Below, in pieces: positions 1 through 9,431 of a DNA stretch of 32,749 nucleotides (positions are counted from its first letter, which is position 1; every line of letters begins with the position of its first letter). The notes under the pieces were generated by a model that saw nothing but the letters and a program-made list of their open reading frames with translations, ran no database searches and was not told the DNA's origin. Source of the stretch: Aeromonas popoffii (GTDB taxonomy: Bacteria; Pseudomonadota; Gammaproteobacteria; Enterobacterales; Aeromonadaceae). The position numbers and the translations under genes were made by a program. The stretch lies in assembly GCF_000820025.1 (NCBI RefSeq), contig NZ_CDBI01000057.1, forward strand, positions 1-32,749, written 5' to 3'.

Positions 1-58
1 TATTAGGATCAGTTATTTAGGAATGTAAACCAATTGAGTGCTGATGACTTCGAAAACG

Positions 59-84
59 AAGAAAGGGCCAATGCGCCCTTTCTT
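59..84 (-). terminator. Probable rho-independent terminator of mngAB
   Basis: A perfect 10-bp inverted repeat (AAGAAAGGGC / GCCCTTTCTT) encloses a 6-nt loop. Read on the minus strand it lies about 40 nt past the mngB stop codon and is followed by a T-rich stretch (CGTTTTC). It could also serve a plus-strand gene ending before the window. Only 125 bases precede mngB, and nothing else in them looks like a gene. Confidence 0.6.
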
Positions 85-125
85 CTCTTCATCTGCTTGA
101 TATATCTCGGTAGCGATAGGTTTTC

Positions 126-2780
126 TTATTTTTTGTTCACTATGAAGCGCACGCTGCGGGAGTGGCACGGCGCCAGCTCTCCAAACTCGCCAGCAGCCAG
201 CTCAAGGGGCAGGGGCTGCTCGTCCATCCGCACCGCTTGCCAGTCGCTCAAGGTGTGCTGGCTGGTCACTTTGCCACCCTCCTGCACCGCCTGTTCGCTC
301 GGGTTGTAGACCCGGATCACCAGCGCCTCTTCATCTTCGGCCTTTTTCAGGGCGCTCAGCACCGGGCCGGACGGATCCATGGTGAGCAGACTGAAGTGGA
401 GCGGGGTGGTGAAGCTCGCCTTGTTGAGCTTCATGGCATCGAACGGGATCTTGTTGTAGCAGCGCACCGGAGTGAGGTAGCTGCGCGCCGCCTGCATCAC
501 GTTGGCGCTGATGTGATCGCCAGCAAACGCCAGCAGGCTGAAACGACAGCTAAGCTTGCCGCGCACCTGGGAGTCAGGGGTGGGCAGCTTGATACCGGAG
601 GGGCGACCCGGGCGCAGCAGCAGCTCCTCTTTACCGAGTACACCGACCCCGCGCAGCAGGGTGAGTGCCAGGGTGTCACACTGCTCGCCAATCACTTCAA
701 ACTCGCGCAGACCATCGCTCAACACCGCCAGCCCCTGCTTGCCATCTTGCAGGGCGACGAAGTTCATCAGCTGCCAGACCGGAATGGGAGCCTCTTTCCA
801 CCCTTCTGCCTCCCAGTCGGCCATGGCGCTGTCGCGGGTGGGGCGGGTGATGCAGCCAAACTGGTTGTCGGAGACAACGGTGTCGCTCGGGAAGGGGGTG
901 GGGATCAGCACCCGCACCCGGTGATCATCGGCCTGATTGTCGAGCTCCAGCTCGATATCGATGCGCGGGCTCTGGTGCGCCAGCGTGATGTGGCAGGTGA
1001 CATCGAGGTGGCCGCTGTACTGGCGGTTGGCCCGCTCGGCGAGGTTGGCAGGCAAGGCCATGCGCAATTTGAGGGTCGCGATGCTCTGCCATGCCTGATG
1101 GGTGACTTCGCGGGTCACCGCAAACTCGGTGGAGTAGCGCAGCCACTCCTCGCGCGATGGCGAGTAGTCATATTCGTCGCCATCATCGGAGCCCTCTTCC
1201 AGCGTGAGCACCTGATCGAACGTGGTGCCGCGCAGCTTGTCCAGGATCTGCAAGGTGCCGTTGTTATTGAGGGCGATGCGGTAAAAATCGTTCTCCAGCA
1301 GATCGCCGCGGGTGGTCACCGGTTGCTCCAGTCCCGGCTGGTTGCCCTCGATATGCAGGGTGCAATAGCCCATGGACGGCAGGGGATGGCAGAGTTGGAT
1401 GTCGTACTCCATAAAGGGGTCGTAGTTGCCGTAGTGAACGATCTGTCTGTCCACCAGACCCGGGTCAATCTCCCGCTTGGCGCGGATGAAATAGGGGACC
1501 GGCTGGCCCGCTTCATCGCGCAGGGCAAAGGATTGGGCGCGAATGCGGATGCTGGTGTTGATCACCTCCTGACGGGGGAAGGGCATCAGGTTGAACAGGC
1601 AGAGCTTGTCGGCCACCTGCACGCCGTCTTCACAGAGCGCCACCGGCATGTTGTCGACAATCTTGCGCATGTAGAAGCGGATCAGGTTCTCGGCCATGTC
1701 GTCGGCCAGAATGAAGCGGGTCATCACCTCCTGATGCACCTTGTCGCTGCAGCAGCAGCCGATGCTGTCATGGGCGTGGTTCTTCATGATCTCCTTCCAC
1801 ATCTTCTCAAGCAGCCCGTGGTGGTACTCAAAGCCGAGCGCCCAGGCGATGCTCGCCAGCGGTTCGAGGATGTTGACGATCTTGTTCTCGATGGCGGCGT
1901 GGGCCAGCTTGATGTCCATCCGGGTGGAGGAGATGGTGCGGTGTACCCGCATGTATTTGCCGTCGTTGAACTCCCCCTTGAGGGTGGCCAGTTGGTCGCG
2001 GCACGCCTCGATGCGCTCGAAGACCTGCTCGAAGCGGCTCATGTGGAATTCTCGCTGGGGATAGATCTCGCGCAGCTTGTCGATGATGGCGAAGATGTTC
2101 TGTTGCAGCGGCATCTGGTCGTGGCCGTTGGGCAGCAGGATATCCTGGGTGACCGAGGCCTTCTCCAGCACCTTGAAGTAGGATTCGAGCCGCTTGCGCA
2201 GGCCCGCTTCATCTTCCGGCAGGTACTTGCCGATGGCGTAGCCAAGCGGCAGCACCTGGGCGGTCACCTCGCTGCCATCGTTGCTCTGCCAGAGGAACTC
2301 GGTCTTGTCGGTGCCGTGGCGCTCGGAGCAGCCGCGCCAGAACATGGCCCGATCGATCCCGAAGCCGTTGAAGATGTGGGGCAGTTGGGAAGACATGCCG
2401 AACGAGTCGGGCAGGTAACCGATCTTCATCGGCTCGCCAAGGCTAAGGCAGTCGCGCATCCCGTAGAGCAGGTTGCGCAGGATGGACTCGCCGCTCACCT
2501 GCATGGTGTCGGTCTGGGTGTACCAGGGGCCGATGATGAGCTTGCCCGCTTCCACCAGCGCCTTCACCCGGGCTTTGTTCTCGGGCTGGATGGCGAAGTA
2601 ATCCTCCAGCACGGCGGTCTGGCCGTCGAGCACATAGAACTTGTAGTCAGGGTCGGATTCAAGACGCGCCAGGATCTCCGCCATGTTGTTGATCAGCAGG
2701 ATGCGGGACTCCTCGGTGGTGAAGTACCACTCCCGATCCCAGTGCATGTGCGGCGTGATGTGAACTCGTGAAACTGTCAT
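126..2780 (-). CDS. mngB: Alpha-mannosidase MngB (mannosylglycerate hydrolase, GH38)
   Basis: This is an 884-residue glycoside hydrolase family 38 enzyme, close in length to E. coli MngB (877 as I recall). It should hydrolyse 2-O-(6-phospho-mannosyl)-D-glycerate, the product of the MngA transporter, to mannose 6-phosphate and glycerate in the cytoplasm. The N-terminus carries the zinc-site motif HMHWDREW (residues 11-18), and GYLPDSFG (121-128) holds the expected nucleophile Asp125. The long C-terminal part has the beta-sandwich-type sequence usual for GH38. A longer frame opens at 2804, but I chose the ATG at 2780 because AAGGA lies 8 nt upstream and the family motif follows at the usual distance. 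It is the second gene of the mngA-mngB operon. The opposite strand is open for 869 codons, which is a codon-bias shadow. Confidence 0.93.
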   Translation of the reverse strand: MTVSRVHITPHMHWDREWYFTTEESRILLINNMAEILARLESDPDYKFYVLDGQTAVLEDYFAIQPENKARVKALVEAGKLIIGPWYTQTDTMQVSGESILRNLLYGMRDCLSLGEPMKIGYLPDSFGMSSQLPHIFNGFGIDRAMFWRGCSERHGTDKTEFLWQSNDGSEVTAQVLPLGYAIGKYLPEDEAGLRKRLESYFKVLEKASVTQDILLPNGHDQMPLQQNIFAIIDKLREIYPQREFHMSRFEQVFERIEACRDQLATLKGEFNDGKYMRVHRTISSTRMDIKLAHAAIENKIVNILEPLASIAWALGFEYHHGLLEKMWKEIMKNHAHDSIGCCCSDKVHQEVMTRFILADDMAENLIRFYMRKIVDNMPVALCEDGVQVADKLCLFNLMPFPRQEVINTSIRIRAQSFALRDEAGQPVPYFIRAKREIDPGLVDRQIVHYGNYDPFMEYDIQLCHPLPSMGYCTLHIEGNQPGLEQPVTTRGDLLENDFYRIALNNNGTLQILDKLRGTTFDQVLTLEEGSDDGDEYDYSPSREEWLRYSTEFAVTREVTHQAWQSIATLKLRMALPANLAERANRQYSGHLDVTCHITLAHQSPRIDIELELDNQADDHRVRVLIPTPFPSDTVVSDNQFGCITRPTRDSAMADWEAEGWKEAPIPVWQLMNFVALQDGKQGLAVLSDGLREFEVIGEQCDTLALTLLRGVGVLGKEELLLRPGRPSGIKLPTPDSQVRGKLSCRFSLLAFAGDHISANVMQAARSYLTPVRCYNKIPFDAMKLNKASFTTPLHFSLLTMDPSGPVLSALKKAEDEEALVIRVYNPSEQAVQEGGKVTSQHTLSDWQAVRMDEQPLPLELAAGEFGELAPCHSRSVRFIVNKK

Positions 2781-2799
2781 GACAATGATCCTTTGCTGA

Positions 2800-2826
2800 C
2801 GCACGGCGGCCCTTGCCTGCCGTGCG
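2800..2826 (-). other. Intercistronic hairpin between mngA and mngB
   Basis: A perfect 8-bp inverted repeat (CGCACGGC / GCCGTGCG) with an 11-nt loop fills the 86-bp gap between the two genes, just upstream of the mngB ribosome-binding site. On the minus strand no T-run follows it, so it is unlikely to be a strong terminator. It may stabilise or process the mRNA, or tune the mngB to mngA ratio. That role is inference. Confidence 0.45.
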
Positions 2827-2866
2827 GAAAAATAGTCTGTTGAAAATGCGGTTGTGAAGATGAGCC

Positions 2867-4813
2867 TTACTCTGCGGCGACCACCTGATAGGTGCCGCGT
2901 TGCATGGCGTGACGGCGCCAGCCGATCAGCACCAGAGTGGAGATAAGGGTGCCCACCAGCGCCGCACCGAGCCAGACGGCGGCAGCCATCAGGGCGCCGT
3001 GGCCGCCATCGTGGAGCAGGAAGAGGGAGAAGATGCCGGCCCCCGGGGTGGAGAGACCAATCCCCATGGCCCCTACCATGGCGCCGGTGACGACCGAGCC
3101 CGCGAGGAAAGATCCGATCACCCGGATCGGGTCTTCGATGGCCATCGGAATGGCACCCTCGGTGATCCCCGCCAGCCCCAGCAGCCAGGTCGATTTGCCG
3201 GTCTCGATCTCGAAGGTCTGGAACAGTCGCGGCGCCAGCAGGGTGGAGGCGGTGACGGTAAAGGCCGAAACCATCTTGACCGCGCCGAAGATGGCGTAGG
3301 GGCCGTAGACCCCGTTGGCCATGGCGCCGAGGCAGAAGGCGTAGGCCGCCTTGTTGACCGGGCCACCCAGGTCAAACGAGCACATAAAGCCGAGCAGGGC
3401 GCCCAGTACCAGCACATTGGTGCCGGAGAGGCCGTTGAGCCACTCGGTGAGGCTGTTGTTGAGCCAGGCCACCGGCTGGCCGATGACAAACAGCATCAGG
3501 CTGCCTGCCACCAGGGTGCCGATCACCGGATAGAGGTAAAACGTGAGAAAGCCGTTGAAGTTGGGGCCGAGGCGCACATGCTGCTTGACCCAGCGCATCA
3601 GGTAACCGGCGATAAGGCCGCCGACCACCCCGCCGAGAAAACCGGAGCCAATCATGTTGGCGGCCAGTCCCGCCGCAAAGCCCGGGCCCAGCGCCGGTTT
3701 GTCTGCCAGCGAATAGGCGGTATAGGCCGCCAGCACCGGCACCATCAGGGTGCCCAGCATGCCACCGCCAAGTTTTCGGTACATCCAGAGCCAGGAGTTC
3801 TCGGTATCAAACAGATGTTGCAGACCGAAGATCTGGGCCAGCAGCACAGAGACGGCGAGCACGGTGCCGCCCGCCACGATCAGCGGCACGGCAAAGGAGA
3901 TACCGCTCAGCAGCGCCTGCTTGAGCTCGGTCTTGAGGCTCACCTTCTTGCCGCTTGGGGCATCGCTCTGGCTGGTGTTGGGTTTCGGGGCGGTGCGCCC
4001 GGCCTTGGCGGCCTCCAGCGCGTCATTCAGGATCCGCTCGGCATGGCGGATGGGCTCGGCCACTGGCGTCTCGATACGGGGGATGCCGGCGAAACGCTCC
4101 TGCTCCTTGATGGCCACCTCGGCGGCGAAGATGCAGGCAACCGCAGCATCGAGCGCTTCTTGCGGCAGGCGATCCTCAATGCCGTTGGCACCCTGCTTCT
4201 CGACCACTACCCGAATGCCCAGCTTGCGCCCCGCTTTTTCCAGATACTCGGCGGCCATATAGGTGTGGGCGATCCCCGCCGGGCAGGCGGTGACACAGAC
4301 CACAGCGGGTTGATTTGTATCTAATTTGTCTTCTTTTTGCGGTTGTTTGCCGCTATCTCCTTCACCACCGAGCAGTGCCATCAGCTGCTCGGCACTCTGG
4401 GCCGCCAGCACCGCCTCGCGGGTATCGTCATCCACCAGGGCGGTGGTGAGGGTGGTGAGCAGTTGCATATGGGTGGAGCCCGCCTGATCGGTCGGGATCG
4501 CCAGCATGAAGATCAGGTTGACCGGCTCGGGGCCATCGATCCCCTCCCAGCCCAGCTCCTCGTTCAGGGTAGCGACGGCAAAGGCCGCTTCGCGCACCGC
4601 ATCGCACTTGCCGTGGGGCACTGCCAACCCTTCGCCAAGGGCGGTGGGGCCCTGCGCCTCGCGGGCCATGACAGCAGCCAGAAAGGCGGCCTTGTCGTGC
4701 AGCTTGCCGGCCTGATCGAGCCGATCAGCCAGGGCATGAATGGCCGCATCCCGATCGGCAAACCGGGTTTGCAACGTGATGAGATGGGGGCCGGTAAGAC
4801 TGGTCAGATTCAT
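2867..4813 (-). CDS. mngA: PTS EIIABC for 2-O-alpha-mannosyl-D-glycerate (MngA)
   Basis: This 648-residue fructose-family PTS permease has domain order A-B-C. The EIIA domain (about 1-150) has phospho-acceptor His67 in AVPHGK. The EIIB domain (about 168-270) has the phosphocysteine Cys177 in [11 protein letters not shown]. The EIIC domain (about 295-640) has many hydrophobic segments and the conserved [13 protein letters not shown] stretch near residue 550. It would import mannosylglycerate across the inner membrane and phosphorylate it. I assign mannosylglycerate rather than fructose because mngB lies directly downstream and an MngR-like regulator is divergent. A fructose-type EIIABC is the alternative from sequence alone. 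GAGG sits 6-7 nt before the ATG. Transcription probably starts in the 247-bp divergent region shared with mngR. Confidence 0.9.
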   Translation of the reverse strand: MNLTSLTGPHLITLQTRFADRDAAIHALADRLDQAGKLHDKAAFLAAVMAREAQGPTALGEGLAVPHGKCDAVREAAFAVATLNEELGWEGIDGPEPVNLIFMLAIPTDQAGSTHMQLLTTLTTALVDDDTREAVLAAQSAEQLMALLGGEGDSGKQPQKEDKLDTNQPAVVCVTACPAGIAHTYMAAEYLEKAGRKLGIRVVVEKQGANGIEDRLPQEALDAAVACIFAAEVAIKEQERFAGIPRIETPVAEPIRHAERILNDALEAAKAGRTAPKPNTSQSDAPSGKKVSLKTELKQALLSGISFAVPLIVAGGTVLAVSVLLAQIFGLQHLFDTENSWLWMYRKLGGGMLGTLMVPVLAAYTAYSLADKPALGPGFAAGLAANMIGSGFLGGVVGGLIAGYLMRWVKQHVRLGPNFNGFLTFYLYPVIGTLVAGSLMLFVIGQPVAWLNNSLTEWLNGLSGTNVLVLGALLGFMCSFDLGGPVNKAAYAFCLGAMANGVYGPYAIFGAVKMVSAFTVTASTLLAPRLFQTFEIETGKSTWLLGLAGITEGAIPMAIEDPIRVIGSFLAGSVVTGAMVGAMGIGLSTPGAGIFSLFLLHDGGHGALMAAAVWLGAALVGTLISTLVLIGWRRHAMQRGTYQVVAAE

Positions 4814-4832
4814 GATGATCCTCTGTCAGGTT

Positions 4833-4848
4833 GGCTTGCCAGCAAGCC
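4833..4848. promoter_or_regulatory. Dyad in the mngA 5' leader
   Basis: GGCTTGC-CA-GCAAGCC is a perfect 16-bp dyad with 7-bp arms. It lies 20-35 nt upstream of the mngA start codon, within the probable untranslated leader. It could be a small mRNA hairpin or a protein site. Nothing in the sequence decides between these. Confidence 0.35.
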
Positions 4849-4900
4849 GTCATGGTGAAAGTGACAGCGATGCTAACAAACCGGTCGACTGATTTTTGTG

Positions 4901-4942
4901 ATTGGTATCATACAATCTATTATTTGTATTGTTTTTGTATTG
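4901..4942. promoter_or_regulatory. Candidate MngR operator region
   Basis: The AT-rich centre of the mngA-mngR divergent region contains three related elements. The first is the 9-bp palindrome GTATCATAC (4905-4913). The second is an inverted pair, ATACAA at 4910-4915 and TTGTAT at 4924-4929. The third is two direct copies of TTTGTATTG (4923-4931 and 4934-4942) exactly 11 bp apart, one helical turn. GntR/HutC-type regulators bind short dyads of the GT-N-AC kind, so these are plausible MngR contacts. I could not place a confident -35/-10 pair for either gene. Confidence 0.45.
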
Positions 4943-5060
4943 TTTTGTCGAGGTGACTTGTTAGGTCAAATAAGGCCAAGCCGTTTTGTCTGCCGGGCAA
5001 CTGGGGTAGAATGGCGCCTCTTCTATTTATCATGGCGCAGAGCCGACGAGGTGGCCTTTC

Positions 5061-5777
5061 GTGTCGAAAAAACCCATGTATCGCCAGATAGCCGACACCA
5101 TCCAGCAGTGGATTGCGCAAGGTGAGCTGGCTCCCGGCGATGCCCTGCCCACCGAAGCCGAGCTGCGCGAGCAGTTCGGGGTGAGCCGGGTGACGGTGCG
5201 TCAGGCCCTCAAGCAGTTGACCGAACTCAGCGTCATCGAGAGCATTCAGGGTAGTGGCAGCTACGTGCGGCAGGAGAAGGTGAACTACGACATCTATCAG
5301 CTCACCAGCCTCTATGAGAAGGTGACCGATCCGGCGGCCGAGACCCACAGCGACATTCTCGCTTTCGAGGTGCTCAAGGCGAACCGCGAGCTGGCCGAGC
5401 GGCTCAATCTGCTGGAAGGGGCGCTGGTCTATTACGTCAAGCGGGTGCGCTTTATTCGCCAGATCGCGGTGACGCTGGAGGAGACCTGGATGCCGCTCGC
5501 CCTCTTCCCCGATCTCAGCTATGCGGTGATGCAGGGATCCAAGTATCACTACATCGAAGAGGTGAAGCAGCTGGTGATCGACCGCAGCGAGCAGGAGATC
5601 ATTCCGGTGCTCCCCTCGGCGCAGGTGGTGGAGGCGCTCGGTATCGATCCCGCCAAGCCCATTATCGAGAAGGTCTCCCGCGGTTTCCTGCAAGATGGCA
5701 CTGTGTTCGAGTTCAGTCGCAACTTCTTCAAGAGCGATGACTACAAGTTCACCCTGGTGGCTCGCCGCAGCAAATAG
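5061..5777 (+). CDS. mngR: GntR/HutC-family regulator MngR
   Basis: This 238-residue regulator has an N-terminal winged helix (about 1-75, with GVSRVTVRQALKQL as the helix-turn-helix) followed by a UTRA effector domain (about 95-230, with VKRVRF and ETWMPLALFPDL). It resembles E. coli MngR/FarR closely from memory, including YRQIADTIQQWI near the start and DDYKFTLVARR at the end. It should repress or otherwise control the divergent mngAB genes in response to a mannosylglycerate-derived ligand. I chose the GTG at 5061, with GAGGTGG about 7 nt upstream; the first ATG would cost five residues. The spacing and opposite orientation to mngA fit local autoregulation through the shared intergenic region. 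Confidence 0.88.
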   Translation: MSKKPMYRQIADTIQQWIAQGELAPGDALPTEAELREQFGVSRVTVRQALKQLTELSVIESIQGSGSYVRQEKVNYDIYQLTSLYEKVTDPAAETHSDILAFEVLKANRELAERLNLLEGALVYYVKRVRFIRQIAVTLEETWMPLALFPDLSYAVMQGSKYHYIEEVKQLVIDRSEQEIIPVLPSAQVVEALGIDPAKPIIEKVSRGFLQDGTVFEFSRNFFKSDDYKFTLVARRSK

Positions 5778-5826
5778 GCAAATATACTCGGTGAGTCAAC
5801 CAATTTTTGGGAATGGCGGGATCGTG

Positions 5827-6283
5827 ATGGGGGATCCCATCGGCCAGCCTGAACTTATCGAGGAGCTGCTGTGGCAGTGTCGAACCCGACTACCTCAGCC
5901 TGAGCCCAGCGGCGCTGGTGGGGTTCTCCTTCGGTGCCGAGATAGTGCCCTTCGTTCTTCATCGGTTGCCCGAGCCCTACCGCAAGAGCCTGATAGGGGC
6001 TGTGATGCTCTCCCCCCTCGATTGCCTCCGATTTCGAGATCCATGTCAGCGATATAGTTGTGCCTGACAAGGCGGGCAGTTACCCCACCCAGCCAGAGGT
6101 CAATGTCATCCGCACCCTGCCCATGCTCTGTATACAGGGAGCGGATGACGACTCTCCGGTGCGGCTCTGCCCCGGCTGCAGCAGTCCAACCTGACCACAG
6201 TGACCCTGCCGGGATCGCACCATTTCGAGGATGAGTATCCGGTGCTGTTCAAGGCCATCACCTGTCACCTCTCCTTGCCTTGA
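5827..6283 (+). pseudogene. Decayed VirJ/AcvB-family gene (C-terminal remnant)
   Basis: Three reading frames together spell the C-terminal half of a VirJ/AcvB-type alpha/beta-hydrolase-like protein. The first piece (from 5888) reads PAALVGFSFGAEIVPFVL then HRLPEPY and AVMLSPLD. The second (from 6030) reads DFEIHVSD, then LPMLCIQGADDDS. The third (from 6167) reads TVTLPGSHHFEDEYPVL and ends at TGA 6281-6283. The GFSFGAE nucleophile elbow, the DFEIHVSD block and the PG-HHF block are the marks of that family. The frame changes twice and the N-terminal part is missing, with a probable deletion around 5870-5888. No intact product is possible. In living relatives the protein is periplasmic and binds or hydrolyses lipid-linked substrates. 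Its link to neighbouring genes is unknown. Confidence 0.7.
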
Positions 6284-6439
6284 TGGTCGGACCTGATGGG
6301 GGCGGTAGCTCACATTCGGCCAGGCTTCCTGCTAAATGTTGTTTAGGTATCCCTTGTCACACTCTGCTCATGCTGCCCTTTACAGGGTCTGACCACTTCC
6401 CGACACTTTGTTGAGTAATGACTCAGAATGGAGTGCGAC

Positions 6440-7993
6440 ATGCGTGAACAAAAGGCCCATCTTGTTGATCAGGAAGTCGATTTCCCTGCCGATACACAGC
6501 TGGTTTCCACCACGGATCTGCAGGGTGTGATCACCTACGCCAACGATCATTTCTGCCGGGTGGCCGGCTACAGCCGCACCGAACTGGTGGGCCAGCACCA
6601 CAACATGGTGCGCCACCCTGACATGCCCAAGGCCGCGTTTGCCGATCTGTGGGGCAAGCTCAAGCAGGGCCAGCCGTGGCGCGGCATGGTGAAGAACCGC
6701 TGCCAGGATGGCCGCTACTACTGGGTGGATGCCTATGTCACCCCCCTCTTCGAGCAGGGCAAGGTCAATGGTTACCAGTCGGTGCGCTGCCGCGCCGATC
6801 CGCAGATGAAGCACCTTGCCGCCCGCACCTATGCCCGTCTGCGCGCTGCCGAACAAGGGGGTCGCCAGCCCCATCTCTCCCTGTCATGGTTGCGCCACGG
6901 GGTCGCCGGGGCCGGGCTGCTGGCGCTGGCCTGGCTGGGGGCTATGCAGCTTGGTGTCTCGGCGCCACTCTATATGGCGCTGCCGCTGGTGCTGCTGGGC
7001 CTGCTCTATCGACACGAGCTCATCACCACCCCGCGCTACCTGCAGCAGCTGGCCAAGGAGTATGACAGCCTGACCCGACTCATCTATTCGGGGCAGGAAC
7101 CGAGTGCCATCGCCGATTTTCACATCAAGCTGCTGCAGGCCCGCATCCGGACCGTGCTGGGGCGGGTGGATGATGCCACCCACGCCCTGCAAGATCTGGC
7201 GGTGCACCTGAAAAGTGCCTCCAGCGAGGCCAGTTCTGACATTGCCGAGCAGGATGCACAGACCCAGCAGATGGCGGCGGCCATCACGCAGATGGCGAGC
7301 ACGGCGCAGGAGATAGCCCGCAACATCCAGGACACCAACAACCAGATCGCCCAGGCCAAGACCCATTGCCAGCACACGGATCGGCAGCTCATCGACACGG
7401 AGCGCAAGATCACCGAGCTGGCGACGGAGGCGGAACACGCCTTTGTCTCGGCGGTGGCGCTGGCCAGTGAATCGGATCGCATCGGGGTCTTGATGGGGGA
7501 GATCCAGGGCATAGCGGATCAGACCAACCTGTTGGCGCTCAACGCCGCCATCGAAGCGGCCAGGGCGGGCGAGCAGGGGCGGGGTTTTGCGGTGGTGGCG
7601 GACGAGGTGCGCACCCTGTCGACCCGTACCCACAGGGCGACCGAGCAGATCCAGAGCAGCATCAGCCAGATCCAGCGTACCCTGAATGGCTGGAAGGGGA
7701 TGATGCAGAACAACCTGCAACAGACCCAGGCCTGCGTGGAGATGACCCGGCAGGGCTCCGGTAGCCTGCATCAGGTGCTGGCCGAAATCGAGCTGGTGAT
7801 GGACTTCTCGGCCCAGATCTCGGCGGCGGCGGAGCAGCAACGGGCGGTGGTCGAGGACATCAGCCAGAACGTCAACCTTATCTCCCAGCACTCCCATGCT
7901 AACAGCAACAAGATGCAGGATGTGGACGAGTCGAGCGAGATCCTGCTGACCAAGGCCAGACAACTCCAGTCGCTGGGGCAGACCTTTGGCTGA
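6440..7993 (+). CDS. aer: Aer-type PAS methyl-accepting chemotaxis protein (aerotaxis receptor)
   Basis: This 517-residue receptor has an N-terminal cytoplasmic PAS domain (about 15-118). It carries the Aer signature ITYAN (N35), [10 protein letters not shown] (53-62), FADLW and WRGMVKN (W80, N86), the residues that surround FAD in E. coli Aer. Two short membrane segments (about 155-173 and 176-190) form the hairpin anchor. A long coiled-coil signalling domain with the hairpin tip [20 protein letters not shown] follows. There is no periplasmic ligand domain, so it likely senses redox state or oxygen through FAD and signals to CheA. A frame opens at 6428, but I chose the ATG at 6440 because GGAG lies 6 nt upstream. 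It stands alone between two decayed genes. I saw no clear sigma-28 promoter. Confidence 0.9.
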   Translation: MREQKAHLVDQEVDFPADTQLVSTTDLQGVITYANDHFCRVAGYSRTELVGQHHNMVRHPDMPKAAFADLWGKLKQGQPWRGMVKNRCQDGRYYWVDAYVTPLFEQGKVNGYQSVRCRADPQMKHLAARTYARLRAAEQGGRQPHLSLSWLRHGVAGAGLLALAWLGAMQLGVSAPLYMALPLVLLGLLYRHELITTPRYLQQLAKEYDSLTRLIYSGQEPSAIADFHIKLLQARIRTVLGRVDDATHALQDLAVHLKSASSEASSDIAEQDAQTQQMAAAITQMASTAQEIARNIQDTNNQIAQAKTHCQHTDRQLIDTERKITELATEAEHAFVSAVALASESDRIGVLMGEIQGIADQTNLLALNAAIEAARAGEQGRGFAVVADEVRTLSTRTHRATEQIQSSISQIQRTLNGWKGMMQNNLQQTQACVEMTRQGSGSLHQVLAEIELVMDFSAQISAAAEQQRAVVEDISQNVNLISQHSHANSNKMQDVDESSEILLTKARQLQSLGQTFG

Positions 7994-8019
7994 TCCTGAC
8001 TGTTCCATTGATGCAGATA

Positions 8020-8053
8020 GCCACAAGGCCACCCCGCGGGGTGGCCTTGTGGC
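8020..8053 (+). terminator. Strong hairpin after the Aer-type gene
   Basis: A perfect 16-bp inverted repeat (GCCACAAGGCCACCCC with its complement) is separated by only 2 nt, so the working loop is about 4 nt. It starts 27 nt past the aer stop. No T-run follows, so it may act as a transcript 3'-end stabiliser or a weak bidirectional terminator. The decayed gene on the minus strand ends about 20 nt beyond it. Confidence 0.6.
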
Positions 8054-8074
8054 GTGAGAGCGCGTCTGATGTCC

Positions 8075-8680
8075 TCAGTCAGGGATGGACCCTTGGCCGG
8101 CATTAGCGGGGGCCAGCTCGCTCCCCTTGTCGGTGTACAGGGCTCGTTGCTGAGATAGGCGTTGAAGATATCGGCCCGGCCCTTGCTGAGATCCTCGATA
8201 TTGACCGAGGTCTGGAGCTGGGTGAAATGGGGCTCGCTTGGGGTTTAGTGGTGAAGGGGTGCCCGCAACGTGGCACCTTGATGGGTGGAAAACATCATGA
8301 TCCGTTTGCCACGCATGGCATCAATGGTGAGAATGCCGCTGGCACGGCGGCCAGGAAGAGGGACGGGGAGTGTTGAAAGAGGCAGGCGATCGCCAGTCAG
8401 GGTATGCCTGGGCAGAGGAGGTCAACAGCGCTGTGTTGCCCACGTCAACGTCGGTACGACCGCTTTGCCGCTCCTCCACCAGGCTTATCCTTGCCACCGG
8501 CCTTATCTCCGCGTCCAGTCCGGCTCTGGCATAGCAGCTCTTGGCCCTGACCATGTGATAGCCCACCAATTGGGGTCAGCGCAGCTGGAGCAGCACAGGT
8601 TCCGGCGGGGATCTGCTGGCCCGCAGGGGAATGGCGTAACTGATGCCCATCAGGAGCAACCAAAGCACGCATCTCTTTAT
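8075..8680 (-). pseudogene. Decayed gene with NMT1/THI5-like periplasmic binding domain
   Basis: Reading the minus strand from 8680, one frame gives a signal-peptide-like stretch KRCVLWLLLMGISYAIPLRA and then PEPVLLQLR. A TGA at 8576-8578 stands where the family has tryptophan. The frame resumes as PQLVGYHMVRAK, YARAGLDAEIRPV and DVGNTALLTS. After a frame change near 8390 it reads FQHSPSLFLAAVPA. Another change gives SGILTIDAMRGKRIMMFSTH and QGATLRA, and a third gives PSEPHFTQLQTSVNIEDL (8224-8241 onward) and FNAYLSNEP. These blocks are typical of NMT1/THI5-like binding domains fused to sensor kinases or diguanylate cyclases, or in riboflavin/pyrimidine ABC uptake. The rest of the protein is gone. 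At least three frameshifts and one nonsense codon make it a clear pseudogene. Confidence 0.78.
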
Positions 8681-8771
8681 CCGTGCGAGTCTTGTTCTGA
8701 GTGTTCCATGGGGGGCGACCCCTTGAGAGGGTCATATTCTTGTAATGAAGCACATTCTAAAGGGTTTTTTG

Positions 8772-9431
8772 ATGTACCGGATACTAGCGCAGCACAACGA
8801 GTTCATGGTGATCAACAAGGGGCCCGGCCTTGGCATGCATGACGAGACCGATGAGTCCGGCCTGGTCAATCCGGGTCTGGTCAGCCGGGTCAAGGCCGAC
8901 ACCGGGTTTGTCCTCTATCCCGTCCATCGGCTCGACAAAATGACCTCAGGGCTGGTGTTGCTGGCGCGCACCACGGCGGCGAACCGGGCGCTCAGCATGG
9001 CGTTTGCGGATCGGCAGGTGAGCAAGCAGTATCTGGCCCTCTCCGATCGCAAGCCCAAGAAGAAGCAGGGCTGGGTCAAGGGGGATATGCAAAAAGGGCG
9101 TGGTGGCAGCTGGATGCTGGCGCGCAGCCTGGACAACCCCGCCATCAGCTGGTTTGACTCAGTGCCGGTGCGCGAGGGGTTGCGGCTCTACCGCATCAAG
9201 CCCCAGACCGGCAAGACCCATCAGATCCGGGTTGCCCTTAAAAGCATAGGGGCGCCCATTCTGGGGGATGAGCGCTATGGCGGCACGGCGGCCGAACGCG
9301 GCTACCTGCACGCCTGGCGCTTGAGTTTCACCCTGGCAGATGAGGCGTTTGATTTTATTTGCCCCCCTGATGAGGGGGAGATGTTTCTCCTGCCCGAGCT
9401 CAATGCCGCCATCGCGGGCTTGAGCGAATGA
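8772..9431 (+). CDS. RluA-family RNA pseudouridine synthase
   Basis: This 219-residue protein lacks an S4 domain and matches a short RluA-type synthase, which would isomerise uridines in rRNA or tRNA. The catalytic loop is HRLDKMTSGL, with catalytic Asp55. KQYLAL and KTHQIRVAL are the other conserved blocks, and LGDERYGG follows. The ATG at 8772 is preferred over the one at 8745: AAGGG lies about 8 nt before the former and no ribosome-binding site precedes the latter. Its stop overlaps the start of the following HAD gene by 4 nt (ATGA), so the two are probably translated together. The target uridine cannot be read from the sequence. Confidence 0.85.
   Translation: MYRILAQHNEFMVINKGPGLGMHDETDESGLVNPGLVSRVKADTGFVLYPVHRLDKMTSGLVLLARTTAANRALSMAFADRQVSKQYLALSDRKPKKKQGWVKGDMQKGRGGSWMLARSLDNPAISWFDSVPVREGLRLYRIKPQTGKTHQIRVALKSIGAPILGDERYGGTAAERGYLHAWRLSFTLADEAFDFICPPDEGEMFLLPELNAAIAGLSE

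Noticed and set aside
162..2771. 869-codon open frame on the plus strand opposite mngB
   Set aside because: It mirrors a GC-rich, codon-biased real gene; the product is compositionally odd (Gly/Ala/His/Val-rich), and the minus strand has full GH38 motifs and a good ribosome-binding site.
2900..4324. 474-codon plus-strand frame opposite mngA
   Set aside because: Shadow of the PTS gene; no family motifs and low-complexity His/Gly/Gln-rich product.
4831..4842. 12-mer TGGCTTGCCAGC shared by the leaders of mngA and the Old Yellow Enzyme gene (also near 23384-23395)
   Set aside because: Chance 12-mer matches are expected in a window this size, and the flanking bases differ; no shared regulator is implied.
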